A DNA stretch of 64,000 bases from Platerodrilus igneus (Eukaryota > Arthropoda > Insecta > Coleoptera > Lycidae): NCBI GenBank assembly GCA_036346225.1, contig JARFIW010001452.1, positions 1,240,001 to 1,304,000 of the forward strand, written 5' to 3'. The notes beneath the pieces are model-generated. The model saw only the letters and a program-made list of their open reading frames with translations. It did not search any database and had not been told where the DNA came from. Of this stretch, positions 46,740 through 59,055 are shown piece after piece. The position numbers and the translations under genes are program-made. How positions within the stretch are numbered: the stretch's first letter is position 1; each line of letters starts with the position of its first letter.

Positions 46740-47183
46740 TATTACAGGATCTTTTTTAATTATTCAATGCCTGTGTGTTGGGCTTAGCATAAATAGATGT
46801 TGGATCTTTTTAATGATAGGAGACGAAAAGCTTGCTTTTTATAATGAACGTTTGAGCTAAGAATTGCCGTCGCTGCCGGAGAGGCAGCTCCAATGCTTCT
46901 GCGTAAACGATGTTATTTGGTGTGCTTTTTAAGAATTCGAAATATGTATTTATAACATTCTGGTGTGTACCATCTAACTTTGTAAGCAACGTTTCTGAGG
47001 CATCTCCAACATTGTATACTGGATTTCATCTTCCCCTGGTGCAGTATTGGCTTTTGATTTTAAAGTATCGTTGAGTTCTTGCATAGGAAAGAAATGGTCA
47101 ATAGTATCGGCAGAGGAAGCTCTAAATTTATAGGTATTTCTTTCTAAAGGTAAAATCATTGGTGAGATTGTGGAGAAAATCAA
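46740..47183 (-). pseudogene. I-like LINE reverse transcriptase, palm deleted
   Basis: Minus-strand 47183 to about 46990 shows the start of RT (FFPMQELNDTLKSKANTAPG, EDEIQYTMLE). Within a few dozen bases it changes to FEFLKSTPNNIVYAEALELP and LRQRRQFLAQTFIIKSKLF, which in the family lies after the palm and thumb. The YADD-bearing core of about 250 residues is therefore absent, and the junction is near 46990. The copy could not have encoded active RT in this state. Confidence 0.75.
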
Positions 47184-47849
47184 CAGGTTATTACCCTGAA
47201 ACTAACGGATGAATGGGCGACAAAGGGATAATCTTAATCTTCTTGATATTTTACCAAAATTTGGATATGGAAGAGTTGCTGCAAAAGATGAACAAAAACG
47301 TTTCCATGACATGATTCTTCTCTCTATGATTGTTTGTTGTGCTTATAGCATTGCATTTGTTGTAGTTGGTAAAATGTTACAAATTAGCTACTCTTCTAAA
47401 CTGAGCTAGTACAGCTTTTCTATTATTGACAGCGATTTCGCGCTCATTGTCCCACCATATTTTACCAAGCTTTTTGTTCTGGACAGCATGCGTTTAATAG
47501 ACTATTTATAAAATTTGAATAACTAAAATCGTTTTGGTTCTGGTAACGGCCTAAAAATTCCGAATAAGCTTTCCAGTCTACTCTCTTTGTGTTGAATTTT
47601 CGATATCTGATGCTAGCTGAACGAGGAATGTTATTTCTATAATGTAGTAAAAAATAGGCAGATGATTCGAACCCAACAAAGTGTCGTCCACCACCAAATT
47701 ACTTAAAAATGGGATTCGAGAAATTGAACAGACCTATTATCTACTGCAGACTTATTTTTTGCAGGAGATTTAATGCGAGTAGCACTTCCATTGTTCATAA
47801 TAAATAGATTACCGCCTTACATTGCACTTAGGAATTACCAACCTGGGTG

Positions 47850-48310
47850 TCTGTCAAGGAGAGCCCCAGGTTGAGTGATGTATGTTAAAATCTCATGCTA
47901 TTACAAAATTCATCCTGAAAATCGTCGAAAAATGTTTCCCACTCCTGTTGTTGAAAGTGTGAGTTCGGAGGAACATATGCTGAATATAAACAAGACTTTT
48001 TTGTCAGAACAGGAAGTATCTATACCCGTTATTTCCAAATCGTTTAGTTGTGGGGAATCAAGAATAACACTAAAAGGGAAACTTTTTCTCAACAATATAA
48101 GGACGCCACCGCCTTTACCTTGCGACTTGTCTTTTCTAAATACATTGTAACCAGAGAAGGATATTTTATTAAAGGGTTTGAGTCATGTTCCAATTAATGC
48201 TATATCTCTATTATTATTGTCTAAAATGTTTTCTAGTGAGCCCTTATTTGAGCAAATGGCTCTAGCATTCCACTGAATTATTAGGAGACCCACCATTTTT
48301 AAGAATACTA
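47850..48310 (-). pseudogene. I-like LINE AP endonuclease, N-terminal half
   Basis: Starts around VGLLIIQWNARAICSNKGSL (about 48290) with ENILDNNNRDIALIGT. A stop then sits where most relatives have ETWL. The frame changes to KISFSGYNVFRKDKSQGKGG and GVLILLRKSFPFSVI (the GGGV loop), ending near LTLSTTGVGNIFRRF. The N-terminal metal-site Asn and the RxD..xGxGGGV loop are recognisable. The C-terminal catalytic His region cannot be read clearly. Confidence 0.8.
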
Positions 48311-49620
48311 TACTTACGTTTATTTCCAACTTTGCATGGGACGATTTACCAATGAAAGAATCTTTTAAACTACTTAAATCCATGAGACATTCTAAAATTA
48401 TGTTAATTAGCTTTTCGATCTCATTTTCGTTTCCTAGATACACACCATTACCTGAATGTGGTTTAGGAACTGAAATAAACTCTTTATGTTGTCTAACCAA
48501 GTCCAACTGGTAATTATTATTCATTTTCGATTTCTTATTTATAGTTATTTTATCCAAATGTAATGGATGTATAGATCCAATAGGTGGTAATCTAGTAGGT
48601 GTAGATAAAATGTTACTAGATGTAATTTGTGCGGAACTTGTGGTCAATTTATAAATTGCATCCTTGAATGAGATACTTTTTTTCGCCTTTCTTTGCTTAA
48701 TCTACTTTTGTTTTCTGTAAACTGAGCAGTTTTCATTCAATAAGTGAGGTCCTTTACAATGAATGCAGTTTATATCTTCGTTATTGCAGTTGACTAATGC
48801 ATGATCGTCGCTGCACGTAGGACTGCTAATGCGACTTTTGCACAAATTCTCTCCATGATATTTTTGGCATTGCACCACTTTTTGTATAAAAGGTTTTACA
48901 TCTAAAGCACATCCGTATAACCCAACATGAGAGGGAAGTCGTTGGCCCTTAAAGATTAGTAGAACAGATGTTATAGGTGAAAAATTTACGGTTTTATCTT
49001 CATTAACTACCGGTCTGTTCAACCTTCAAACCTGTATAATTTTAAACACTTCCTTTTTAATAGGACAAAGGGAAGATTTAATTTCATCTTCATTAGTATC
49101 AATATCAACTGATCTCACTATACCAAATCGACAAAAGAGAAATGTAGGTATGTAGCCCTGTAGGTTATTTCCCTTTAAAAATTTAGTAGATGTAAGCTCA
49201 TTAGCACTTTTAAACCTTCTCATTTCAATGGAAACTCGCTTGATGCAGATTTTTTTAATATTAATTACGTTATTCGAAATGTTAGAGTCAATTCGAAACA
49301 TCAATTTGCCTATAGACATATGTGAAAGATTTTTAATATTATCATCTATAGAGTTCGTATAAACAATGTATGGCCCGCGCTATCTGCAAAATCGCACTTT
49401 AATGTTAAAATAGTATTACCTTTATTACGGGAACTAGTATTCGGCACAGAGAGAGGGAAATTAGGATTATCGTATCAACTTGCATTGAAATGATTATAAT
49501 TACTATGGAACGAACTCACCAAATTTGCTTGTTCCGATCGTTCCATATCAATATCTTTATTAACAAGAACCGCTATAGCTCTACTTATGGTCTCTGGTAA
49601 GGAACCGTCTTCCCCCCGTT
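48311..49620 (-). pseudogene. I-like LINE ORF1 (gag-like, CCHC knuckles)
   Basis: From about 49620 the minus strand reads KRGEDGSLPETISRAIAVLV, DIDMERSEQANLVSSF, then (49319-49026) KLMFRIDSNISNNVINIKKI and GYIPTFLFCRFGIVRSVDID. The next segment (49022-48702) has FSPITSVLLIFKGQRLPSHV and three Cys/His clusters: CQKYHGENLCKSRI, CSDDHALVNC and CIHCKGPHLLNENC. The family's ORF1 is an RNA-binding protein that packages the LINE transcript. A C-terminal basic tail (48647 to about 48320) leads straight towards the endonuclease. At least three frame breaks are present. Confidence 0.8.
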
Positions 49621-49650
49621 TGGGGGATGGTTGAGAGACATAGAAACCTA

Positions 49651-52199
49651 CTCCTCAATATTCAAAAAGTTTTTTAAGAAACTTCCACTTTATTACAATT
49701 TCACTCAAAAGGATTTGGATCGCGATTCCCTAACAACACGTTCACTTAGGTCTGTACTCAACGACCGTTGATTCGGTTATGAAGATACTACAATATTTGT
49801 TTGGTACAATTTTTTGGCAATAAATTTTAGGAATTCCCAATTTTCTTTTATTGAATATTCAGTTTTTCCTAGATTTTTTAAATTATTTCACAGAATGAAT
49901 ATGTTATGAAATGGGAAACAAGTAATATTAGACACTTTAAAGCAGCAACAATCAATCAATTTTCTACCAGGCCGCTTGTCATTGTCAGAAAAAAAGATAC
50001 TGCAGAGAATTGTAGGCGAGTTCTTAAAGGGTGTCATTATTGCACCTATTTATTCTCATTGTCCGAACAATATTGTTTCAGTACAAGAAAGGAATGGCGA
50101 TTAACGCTTATGCATTGACTTTAGAAAAATTTACCAAATAACAGTTAAAGATAATTAGCCGATCTTTCGTATAGGTGACTATCTATTCAGGTTAAAGATA
50201 AAATTATGTTAGTTGTATTGTGCTAAGGCATGAATTTTATCTTATAAATATGGCAGAAGATTCTGAGTTTTGCAATTAATTCCTTTGTGGAAATTTTAGT
50301 ATCGAAACTTTCGAATGGAAGTTATTTAGGCACAAAGTGCTTTTGCTAAATCTACTTATTTCAAAACGATAATTCATTCAAATATAGAATTGCTACACTT
50401 AATGATTTTCTATTTACTAAGAAAATTCCTTAAGACTATTTAAACATTTTAATTGAGCACCAATTAGAATTTCGTTTAAATGAGCGTTCCTTTAAGTACA
50501 TAGTAACTATAAATTTAAGTTATTTAATAAATCGCAAACGTAAAATAGGTACGTCAAAGTCAGGAAAATGTGGAGTCTATTCCAAACTATCATCTTTGTC
50601 GTACTAATGATGATAAATACTTAAAACTTCATTTGCCAGTATCATAAAATTGCTAAAAATCGAACACATTCGAATAAAATAAACACGTATTAACACATTA
50701 AATAGTGCATAAATAAAATATTGATTTATATATATTATAGTGGTTTTAAAGGGTTAAAAATATAGATAAACGAAACAATTTCACCCTGAATAAAGGAACA
50801 AACAAAATTACGTGCGAAATTTATATTAGTTAATTAATTTTTAAGTAACGGGTATTGATCAAATTGTACAAATAATAATTAAAATTTTAATAGCTTTGCA
50901 AAGAATGAAATGGTAGAAGTCAATGCCATGCATTTATTAATTTAATTGGAGTTAATTGAACAATTATTAATATATAATAATCATAAAAGCATGTAAAAAC
51001 CCAAGGAAGACGCGTTGCTAACAAACGGATATATCAGGAGGGTTAAAATACCATGAAACGAAGCTCGGAGAATTGTATTTAAAACGTTCGTTATGATTGA
51101 ACACCTGCAAACTTTTAAAGGTCAAGTTCTAATAAATTTGAGTAGATAAACATGCAACTTCTACGTATATTAGAAACGGTTGAATGTTTTAGCATGAAAT
51201 ACTAAACAGGGGTTATTTAAAGTCACGACGCGAGTCCACGTGTGTTTAGACGGCAGATAGTCAGGAATATCGATTTTGTACCACTCAGACCAGGGTAGAA
51301 AGGGACAGAGAAAACGCATAAATAAGAGACACTGATAGGATAGGAGGGATTTGTGAAGCGTCACGAGGTCTACGATTGGTCGATATGTTAGTTTGATTTG
51401 AAACAAGCACGAGGATAGTGGAGCATGATATTCTTAAAATTTTTTAAACGAGGTATTGAAATTCGCAGATTTGAAAATGGAGTTGAGTGCAAAATTGCGA
51501 AAATGTGTGGTGTTAACAGGGGATTTCGCGTTAAGCAGGTATGGAGAGGTTACATTGGAGTGTATAAATGCTTTTAGAGAACGTGGTGAGGGCCCTTAAG
51601 TTTTCGATCGCTCCAAACAACCTATCTAAGTATCACGAGTTGTAAGTATTACTGAATCAGTTAAATTATATTATAAGGTGATAGTCTCTTAATCAAATAC
51701 GCGGTTAAGTGTGCCGAAAGTACAGTTTAATGGAGATATCATCTATAATTATAATCAACTCGTGACGGGAATTAAGTAACGTGGTTTGAAGCATCTTATT
51801 AATGAAGAAATAATTTTAAATGGAATTTGGATTTGGTTACACCGGGGAGACCGCGTTTGCAGTTCAACTTAGATGGAGTTTTTCTAGTAACAGCTAGAAA
51901 CGATCTGCAGAACGGATCGAAGAAATAGACGGCATCATCCACAACGCAGAGATCTACTATAAATTTCCAGGTAACGATTTAAATTGTGACTTTAAAAACT
52001 GTGAATATTGGGAGAAAGTATGAGAGTGAAATTCCAAGGTAGTGTGTATTATTTACGTATTGAACTTAATACGTGTAAAAACTTTATTATGGTATTTAAC
52101 TAGAAAGTTGAAGGTGTCTATAAAGCTTTTAAACGTTCCATCCGAACGTGCAATTTTTGTGAAGAGTACATGGCTTTGTTTTGTTATTTGTTTTAAAAG
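49651..52199. other. Unassigned AT-rich sequence
   Basis: No gene recognised. 51170-51406 and 51850-51960 are less AT-rich but show no domain. Could be old LTR-element sequence in view of the LTR-like pair that follows, but this is not demonstrated. Confidence 0.5.
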
Positions 52200-52209
52200 T
52201 ATGCAAATG

Positions 52210-52600
52210 CATAATTAGCTGGGTTATTCTGAGCTCACCCTATCCCAGAGTTTAGTTAGAGTAAAATGAATAAATAAATTATAAAGAAGAAATTTTAGAG
52301 AAGGTATTATTCAAGGCCCATTTACTCCGGGTACAATTTATGTGTTTAATGATTTAAAAATAAAATACTGGACATTATAAAATAAGGTTTTTCTGAAGTG
52401 TAACGTGATAAATGGAATATGGACTATATTGCATTTCATTTGTAAATAGTTATAAATAAAAGCTTGTATGTTGGTTGTATTTGAGGTTTTATTGCTAGGG
52501 TGTGTATGTTTGAGAATATGCGAGTGAATCTAGATACCCAAGAGGAGATCCAAAGGAGCTAGCCGGAAGCAGTTGAAGAAGGCCGTTCAACTGAGAAGTG
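52210..52600 (+). repeat. Degenerate LTR-like repeat, copy 1
   Basis: Collinear with 54525-54900 through six short blocks in the same order: CTGGGTTAT, GGCCCATTTACTC, TTTAATGAT, AATAAAAGCTTGTATGTTGG (polyadenylation-like), TGTGTATGTTTGAGAA and GAGCTAGCC. Spacings between blocks differ by only 10-25 bp between the copies. No protein is encoded. Confidence 0.5.
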
Positions 52601-54524
52601 AAAGAGGAAAACGGGTAAGGATAATTTTTTTTTGAATTAGTTAATTTTTGAAAATTTGTTTTTTGTCGAATTTGAAAATTTTATAAAATTTTATATAATG
52701 TGTATACATTGTAAATGTTACAACAATTTAACCTATTTTTAATTTCTTAGTTATTCATTAAAAATAAAACATTTGTAATAATTTTGTTTTAATAAAGCAC
52801 ACTTTACAGGTAACAACTCAAAGTTTTTTTGTATTGGAAATACATTTTTCGATATTAGCATTTGATGAAAAATATTAAACCGAAGACCCCAAATATTCTA
52901 TTAGTTTGAAATATTTATTGAAATAAACGTTTAGTCGTTTTTGACAGAGTCGATTTAATGTAACAAAATAGCTAATTTTTGACAGAATAAACCAAAAAGG
53001 AATTCTTTTATGGTTTATCTCTAATGTCTAAAGTTAGGTCTAGTTTCGTAAATTGTTTAATCCTAAATAAACTTTTCCACTCTTATTTTTAATTTAGCCT
53101 AAAATATATTTAAAAAATTAGTGGGAGCTTTGAAGTTTATTTTTTATTATAATCATTTTTTGCCGGCAGCACAATTTGAGAAAATGTTATTATCACATCT
53201 ATTTGACGTTACATGTGAACTATGTATGACCAAAAAATGACGGAAGTCTGCTACGTGGGGTAAAGAATGGGAACACTAATAAGTTGCCTATATATTTAAA
53301 GCTGATTTTGACACTTTTCAAATTGAAAATATAATTACCATTGCAGACCCCTGGTGAAGATACACAAGACAATGAACGTCCCCAAAGTGAAGTGTAAAAT
53401 GATGTAGGAAAAATGATCGTTTTTTGAGAACGTCCTCTCCCAGATCGTTCAAATTTGAAAATCATTTTACCGAGTACCAATCTCGCAACCTAGTTTGTAA
53501 CAAAATGTATCCTATTTCCCTGCAATGGTTCCACTAAGATATTTTAATAAACATTACTGTTGCTATGATGCAATATTTTGCTTATATTGAATATTGTAGA
53601 ATATCTAGTTACGTTTCGGGATACGGCACACTACCCTTTTTTTTAAACTATTATAACATAGTATAAGCTTCACAAAGTAACACTGCTGTAATAATTTACT
53701 TATCGCTTGTAAATATAAACATGAAAGTTTACAAACAACCATGGATGTTGAGGTTATGTCATTTTTGGCTTTATAAATATTCGCAATTAATCCAATCATT
53801 ATTGTATTACACTTATCAAAAGGTAATTCACCATATATTATTAGTTTACTTCATTTCAATGCGACAAAAACAAAGTCCAAAATAATTCAATTTGAAATAT
53901 TCTGGTTTTAAACCTTATTCTACACATCATTAACAGTGCCATCTTCGGAGGAAGTCGTAAACAATTTCTATTAAAATGGCGTACAATCAATGTAATAATT
54001 CAGTAAAATCCATTCAGTACACTACGGCTATCATGATCAATATTATTGAAATTTTTTTTAACAGAACGATTATATATGTATTCTGCTATCCAACGAATGC
54101 TTTTTTTTATATACAAATTGATTCTGTTAGATGTAGTAACTAAAATAAAGTAAGTGAATTTTAACATTACTTTTAACAGCTATTTCCTACTTATTACTGC
54201 ACTTTAGAAAAAAAAAGGAAACCTTCGTTAGAAAGTACAAAGTTTTGTGAGTCTAATGGTGAAGTTACATTTTGCATATTTTCAATCCAACAAAAGTTAT
54301 TTACCAAACAGAATAACCTGTTTTTTGATAGATTTTAGGCAGCCAACCATACATCCGATCGCGCCCTTAAAGAGGTATATGTGTTGGACAATTAATTTTG
54401 AATACTAAAAAAGGGTTTATTGATGATGTATAAAGGTGTGTTCATGCTATAAAATGTTGTTGTAAGGAGTAAACGGATCCTTAAATTTGATTTTAAAAAA
54501 ATGCAAAGTGTAAAAGCATTTACA
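52601..54524. other. Unassigned sequence between LTR-like repeats
   Basis: AT-rich. No gag or pol motif can be read in any frame. Open frames at 53220-53480 and 53605-53799 are unsupported. Confidence 0.5.
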
Positions 54525-54900
54525 AAAACTGGGTTATAATAAGCTCAAAATAGACCAGGATAAAGTCAAACTAGGGTTGCATATGGGGCCCATCTACTCG
54601 TATTATATAGAATTTGTTGAAATATATTAAAACCAAGGACATTAAAGTATTTAATGATTGAGCTGGTAACGGTTTTAGCAAACTGTCTGTACCAAGGTGT
54701 AAATATTTTATTAATAATGGAAACTTGTTGATATGTGTAAATAAAAAGGTTGTATGTTTGTTGTATTATCTGATTGGTAATTTCATTTGACTGTGTGTGT
54801 GTGAGAAAGGTATGTACTTAAAATGGTAGGTATTCAAGAAGAAGCCGATTGCTGAGCTAGCCAGGGTGAGCAGAAATATAGGAGGCGCTCAAAAAGCAAA
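54525..54900 (+). repeat. Degenerate LTR-like repeat, copy 2
   Basis: Partner of 52210-52600, with AATAAAAAGGTTGTATGTTT near 54739-54758. It is followed within about 40 bp by PBS-like sequence, which would fit a 5' LTR reading to the right. That conflicts with it being the 3' LTR of copy 1, so two separate LTRs of one family may be present. Confidence 0.5.
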
Positions 54901-54935
54901 AGTTAGAAAATTCTTTTATTTTTATTTTTTTTAGA

Positions 54936-55059
54936 CAATTTTATGTTGGCCCAATTCGTGGGGCGAGAATTTTAAGAGCAAACTCCCCGACTCCACAGCA
55001 ATTTTATGACGGCCCAACGCTGGGGCCCGATGTTAAAGCTTGTTCCTTCGCTACCACAG
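54936..55059 (+). repeat. Tandem duplication with PBS-like core
   Basis: Two 61-63-bp units (54936-54998 and 54999-55059) begin CAATTTTATG and contain GGCCCAATTCGTGGGGC and GGCCCAACGCTGGGGCCC, and end in CCACAG. The GCCCAAC-TGGGG core resembles a retrotransposon primer-binding site that pairs to a tRNA 3' end. A third relative is at 57706-57730 (GACGCCCATGCGTGGGGCC). Confidence 0.55.
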
Positions 55060-55690
55060 CAATATATATATATTGATATGATAACGCCGTACTCGGTGTC
55101 AATGGACGTTTTCTATTTAACTCTGTGTTTTCTAATCAAGTTTAATTTTACTAATTTTTATTATTATGCCACGGCTAGCTTTTATTATTATACACAGAGT
55201 GCACAACGTTACGATGATCAATTTTTTTCTTCTTCGCCCCTTTCTGATTACTTATCTGTTTGAATTATAAAACGAAGTTAATTAATTCCATATAATGAAA
55301 AGAAATATTATGTACAAGTTTTGAAAATTATTAAAATACACCCTTGAATCAATCAATATCATAAGTCTTATTTATCTCAAAATTTATATGTTTTGCAATC
55401 AATCTAAAGTCACCAAAAACTACCCTTTTTTTCAAAGAAACCTTGAACGTTCTAAACCCCTTTATAATATTACGTACTTTTAACGTATGCAATGTTTGTG
55501 CTGACTTCATTACGCGTAAATTCAGTATTCAAATTTAAATAGAAAAAATATCTTAAAACTAATTAGATCTGGCCTGTTACATTGAACCCCTTGGTTTCCA
55601 TAAATTGTTTCGTGCTTCTTTGTTTTATTTGCATTGAATCTCGCAACTCAAAATTGTACCAAAATTGTCGATGCTGATTTGAAGTATTAC
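55060..55690. other. Unassigned AT-rich sequence
   Basis: Lies where gag would be expected if an LTR element started at 54525. No motif is seen in the frame at 55006-55263 or elsewhere. Confidence 0.5.
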
Positions 55691-55895
55691 ATTAATCCAT
55701 TTAAAATATCCCCATATTCGAATTATCATCAACTATAATATCAATCCACTCATTTGAAATATTATACTATCAATTAGAATTATTTTCATGCATTTAAATT
55801 ATTATATCGTATACTCGAATTATCCATCCACTCAGAATTATTATACCACCAATCAGGATTATCCATACACTCGGAATTATTCTCCACCAATTAGG
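55691..55895. repeat. Degenerate minisatellite, 18-21-bp units
   Basis: About ten imperfect units that alternate between forms near ATTATCCATCCACTCAGA and ATTATACCACCAATTAGG. This suggests a higher-order unit of about 40 bp. Confidence 0.65.
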
Positions 55896-56022
55896 AGTCC
55901 TATTATTACATTATTAGTTTAAATAATTTACCCCAAATTCTACTCACGTTAAACGGAAACAGAAATTTTCATATTTGTTGACAGAAGTTTAACCTTTGTC
56001 GTCCTACTCTATAGATACTATT

Positions 56023-56175
56023 GTAACAATTTTATTTTCGATAATAATTCTTTGCATATAATTTCAAGAATAGTGTAACAATTTTATTAATAATAATAAT
56101 TCCTTGCATATAATTTCAAGAATAATGTAACAATTTTATTAATAACAATAATAATTTGCATTCAACTTCAAAAGT
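56023..56175. repeat. Tandem repeat, 51-53-bp unit, about 2.7 copies
   Basis: GTAACAATTTTATT starts at 56023, 56074 and 56127. Each is followed by an AATAATAAT run and CTTGCATATAATTTCAAGAA (the last copy diverges). Confidence 0.85.
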
Positions 56176-57980
56176 AATACGCTAAGCCTGCATCGTCCTT
56201 TAATAATCTAGTTATATTCAGATATCTGTGTCGTATACAGCTATTTAAAAGCACATCTCTGTTTGATTGTTCCCCTCCTGACGGCGCGACCGCCCGAGCT
56301 GGTTATAAGATAGTCGGCCACGGGTGATAGAGATATCAACATGTACCCTTGGCTGCAGGCCGGCAATCTTCGAATAACGGTCGGTAATGTATATATTGTG
56401 CGAACTTGTATAATTTGAGATAATTTATTTAGCGCGACAAGTAGGATGAAACTTTAAAAAAACACACAAGGACACAGTAAAACACATAATGTAAGGCGAC
56501 AGGATATGATTCGACACGTGGAACGAAGGAATTATAGAAGTTGGTTTGGATGAATTGGTTTCAAATTGCAAACGCTGTTATCGTTGCTTGAAAAACGGGA
56601 TCCCGTCTTCCTTTGTCACAATGCGACAATTGCAGTTTTGGTTCGTAGACAGCTATAAGTTCTTTTTATGTGTTTCAAAATTTGGAACACGTTAACTTGC
56701 TTTGATGCGTAATACATGTACATTGTAAAAGTTCCAACTAATTGTTGAGCTGGATTTCCCAGTGGAAAACGAAAGTTCATTGATTTAATATTCTAAAAAC
56801 AACATGCTTTGCTCCATATGAATCGTCGGTAACGTCAACAGGTGTTACTGACGTCATATTTTTCTACTTTGTACAGCTGACAGATGTTATTTTAAAAGCA
56901 AATGCTTTGAACAGCTTTAGTGCAATATATGTAAACATGTCTATTTTTGTGAACAGCTTTATCTACATTAAAATTAGTATACATAATTTTGAAAGCTCAA
57001 ATGCTAATATTGTTAGGAGCTATTAATTTGTTATCTACCTGAAAGATCTGCCCAGGTTAGAACCCTATTTGTACAACAAGTTCATGTTTTAAAGTAAAGT
57101 GTTTGATTGAAAATAATAAAGACAAACATGAAAGTTAAAAGTTTAAGATTGATGCAGTTAATGATTAAATTTTTTGTTACAAGTTATATTATTTTAAAAG
57201 AGATCTTTTAGTAAACAATTGGTTCAAGATTAAAGGTTTTTTATTTTGATCAAGTGTGATCAAATCTTATTACATAAAGCTAAAACCCTCCTGAGTAATA
57301 AATTGATGCCAATGTTATATTGGAAATACTTTTTTTATTATTTCTTTATGTATTTTTGCAGGACACAAATGGTGTTCCACTTTTTTATTTATTTAACTAT
57401 CACAATTTCTTACAGGAGCTGAGTCTTATTTTATTAAGACAGGTTTTTGTCAGCGAAGGCGATCTTTTTTTTCTTTGGGTCTCCACGTCCGCCCTTAGAA
57501 CTATGCTATGCAATTATCGTGATTACACCAGGACTTGGTGGCGCCTATTTGATTTAGCTTAAGTTTGATCTGCAAACAGAATTCGACTTGCCCCCCCCCC
57601 CATTTCTCATTGTTCTACCCAGGAATAGACCTCTAGTTGTGTCGGAAGATTTTTGGAACAATAAGTATTACTTGCGCCAAAACAAATAAATAACAAAAAA
57701 CGTTTTACTGACGCCCATGCGTGGGGCCAGCCATATATAAAAAATACGCTTCAATAGCGCCACAACCTACGCAAAAAAAATAACGTTTCACTATGACGTT
57801 TCGTACAAATAAATGCAAAACTGAAACTAAAATCAAATTTACTCAAAGTACCTACCTAAAATTGAATAATCGTTACCTTAAATATCTAAAACACCTAATT
57901 AAATTTCATGGATGTTATCTACACACGCAAGCTTGACCTATGACCTATATATCTATTCTTAACCTACAAATTACACGATA
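56176..57980. other. Unassigned sequence
   Basis: 56240-56400 is GC-richer (GACGGCGCGACCGCCCGAGC) with no readable protein. An 11-bp C run occurs at 57591-57601 and a PBS-like piece at 57706-57730. The open frame at 57320-57562 is unsupported. Confidence 0.5.
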
Positions 57981-58029
57981 ATATATATATATATATATGT
58001 ATGTATATATATATATATATATATATATA
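57981..58029. repeat. (AT)n microsatellite with (GTAT) interruption
   Basis: AT repeat of about 49 bp, interrupted once by GTATGT. Confidence 0.95.
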
Positions 58030-58249
58030 ACATAAGATGTATCTGTAAACAAACTCTTATGAAAATAATAAGACCTTATTGACGGATACTAATCGGGCTA
58101 GTAGTTATATAGCCATTAACAAAACAATAGCTTTATTGCTTCACAGGGGAGAAAACATCCACTGCTGACCGTTAATTATTAAGTTGTATATTGAAGAGGC
58201 AATGAAAACTGTCAAATGCAGAAAGACTAATGGAATTATTATGCAGCGA

Positions 58250-59055
58250 TAAGCGATTCATATGATTAGATTTCCAGATGTTATAGCGGTATTAGCATCT
58301 AGCAAAGAAGAGTTAGAAGTAGTTCTTAATGAAATGGAAACACCAACAGAGGAATACGGTATGAAGATTAACAAAAATAAAACTATAGTATTAGTATGTA
58401 AATGAGGGGTAAATATGTCAAAAACCAGAATACAAGCAGGAAACGAGAACCTACAAGAGGATAAAGATTCCTGCTACGTAGAAAGTCAAATAACACAGAT
58501 GGGTAGAGCGCAAAATATATAAAACAACGATTAGCACAAGGCTGTACTGCATTTAACAAGAAGAAGCAACTACTGTGTTCAAGGACAACAAACATAGAAA
58601 CAAGAAAAGCATTGCTGAAAGCATACGTGTGGAGCACATAATTGTACGACAGTAAAACTTGGACGGTAAGAGAAGCGGTCAGGGAAAGGATAGATGCTTT
58701 TGAAATGTGGCGTTACAGGCGTATGATGAAGATATCATGAAACATAAAGCTAACGACAAAGAGGTTCTCGAAATGGTAGGGGAAGGAATAAGTATGTGGA
58801 AAACAATGAAAGTAGGAGATATAAGATAATAGAATACATACTAAGGCATGAGGGAAATGTACGTAATACATTAGAAGCAGAGGTAGGAAGTAAGAGGGGT
58901 AGATGTAGACCTAGATTAGACTATTGCGCACAGATGAGGAAAGATGTAAGCTGTGGGAATTTCAGGGAAATGTGTAGGTTAGCTCAGAATAGAAAACAAT
59001 GGAGGTACGCGCCCAACCAGTTCTAGGACTAAAGACATAATAATGATGGTGATGA
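58250..59055 (+). pseudogene. RTE-like LINE fragment, 3' part (plus strand)
   Basis: The same family as the minus-strand copies, here on the plus strand. It starts within the RT at RFPDVIAVLASSKEELEVVL, where the catalytic FADD reads FPDV, then NEMETPTEEYGMKINKNKT. The C-terminal region follows in broken frames, and the last frame (58796-59026) ends EGNVRNTLEAEVGSKRGRCR, FREMCRLAQNRKQWRY. The 3' edge is AATAATGATGGTGATGATG (59037-59055), a simple-repeat tail typical of RTE-like elements. It confirms the polarity and 3' end of the family. Confidence 0.85.

Larger units (their letters stand above)
45600..49650 (-). mobile_element. I-like LINE (gag-EN-RT-RNase H), RT core deleted
   Basis: On the minus strand the order is ORF1 with three zinc-knuckle-like arrays (49620 to about 48690), AP endonuclease (about 48300 to 47850), the start of RT (about 47180-47000), RT C-terminus and linker (46980-46600), RNase H (46466-46074) and a final Cys/His segment (45922-45656). 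It ends in AT-rich trinucleotide repeats (45632-45655). An RNase H after RT and a separate knuckle-bearing ORF1 point to the I group. Many lesions are present. Confidence 0.85.
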
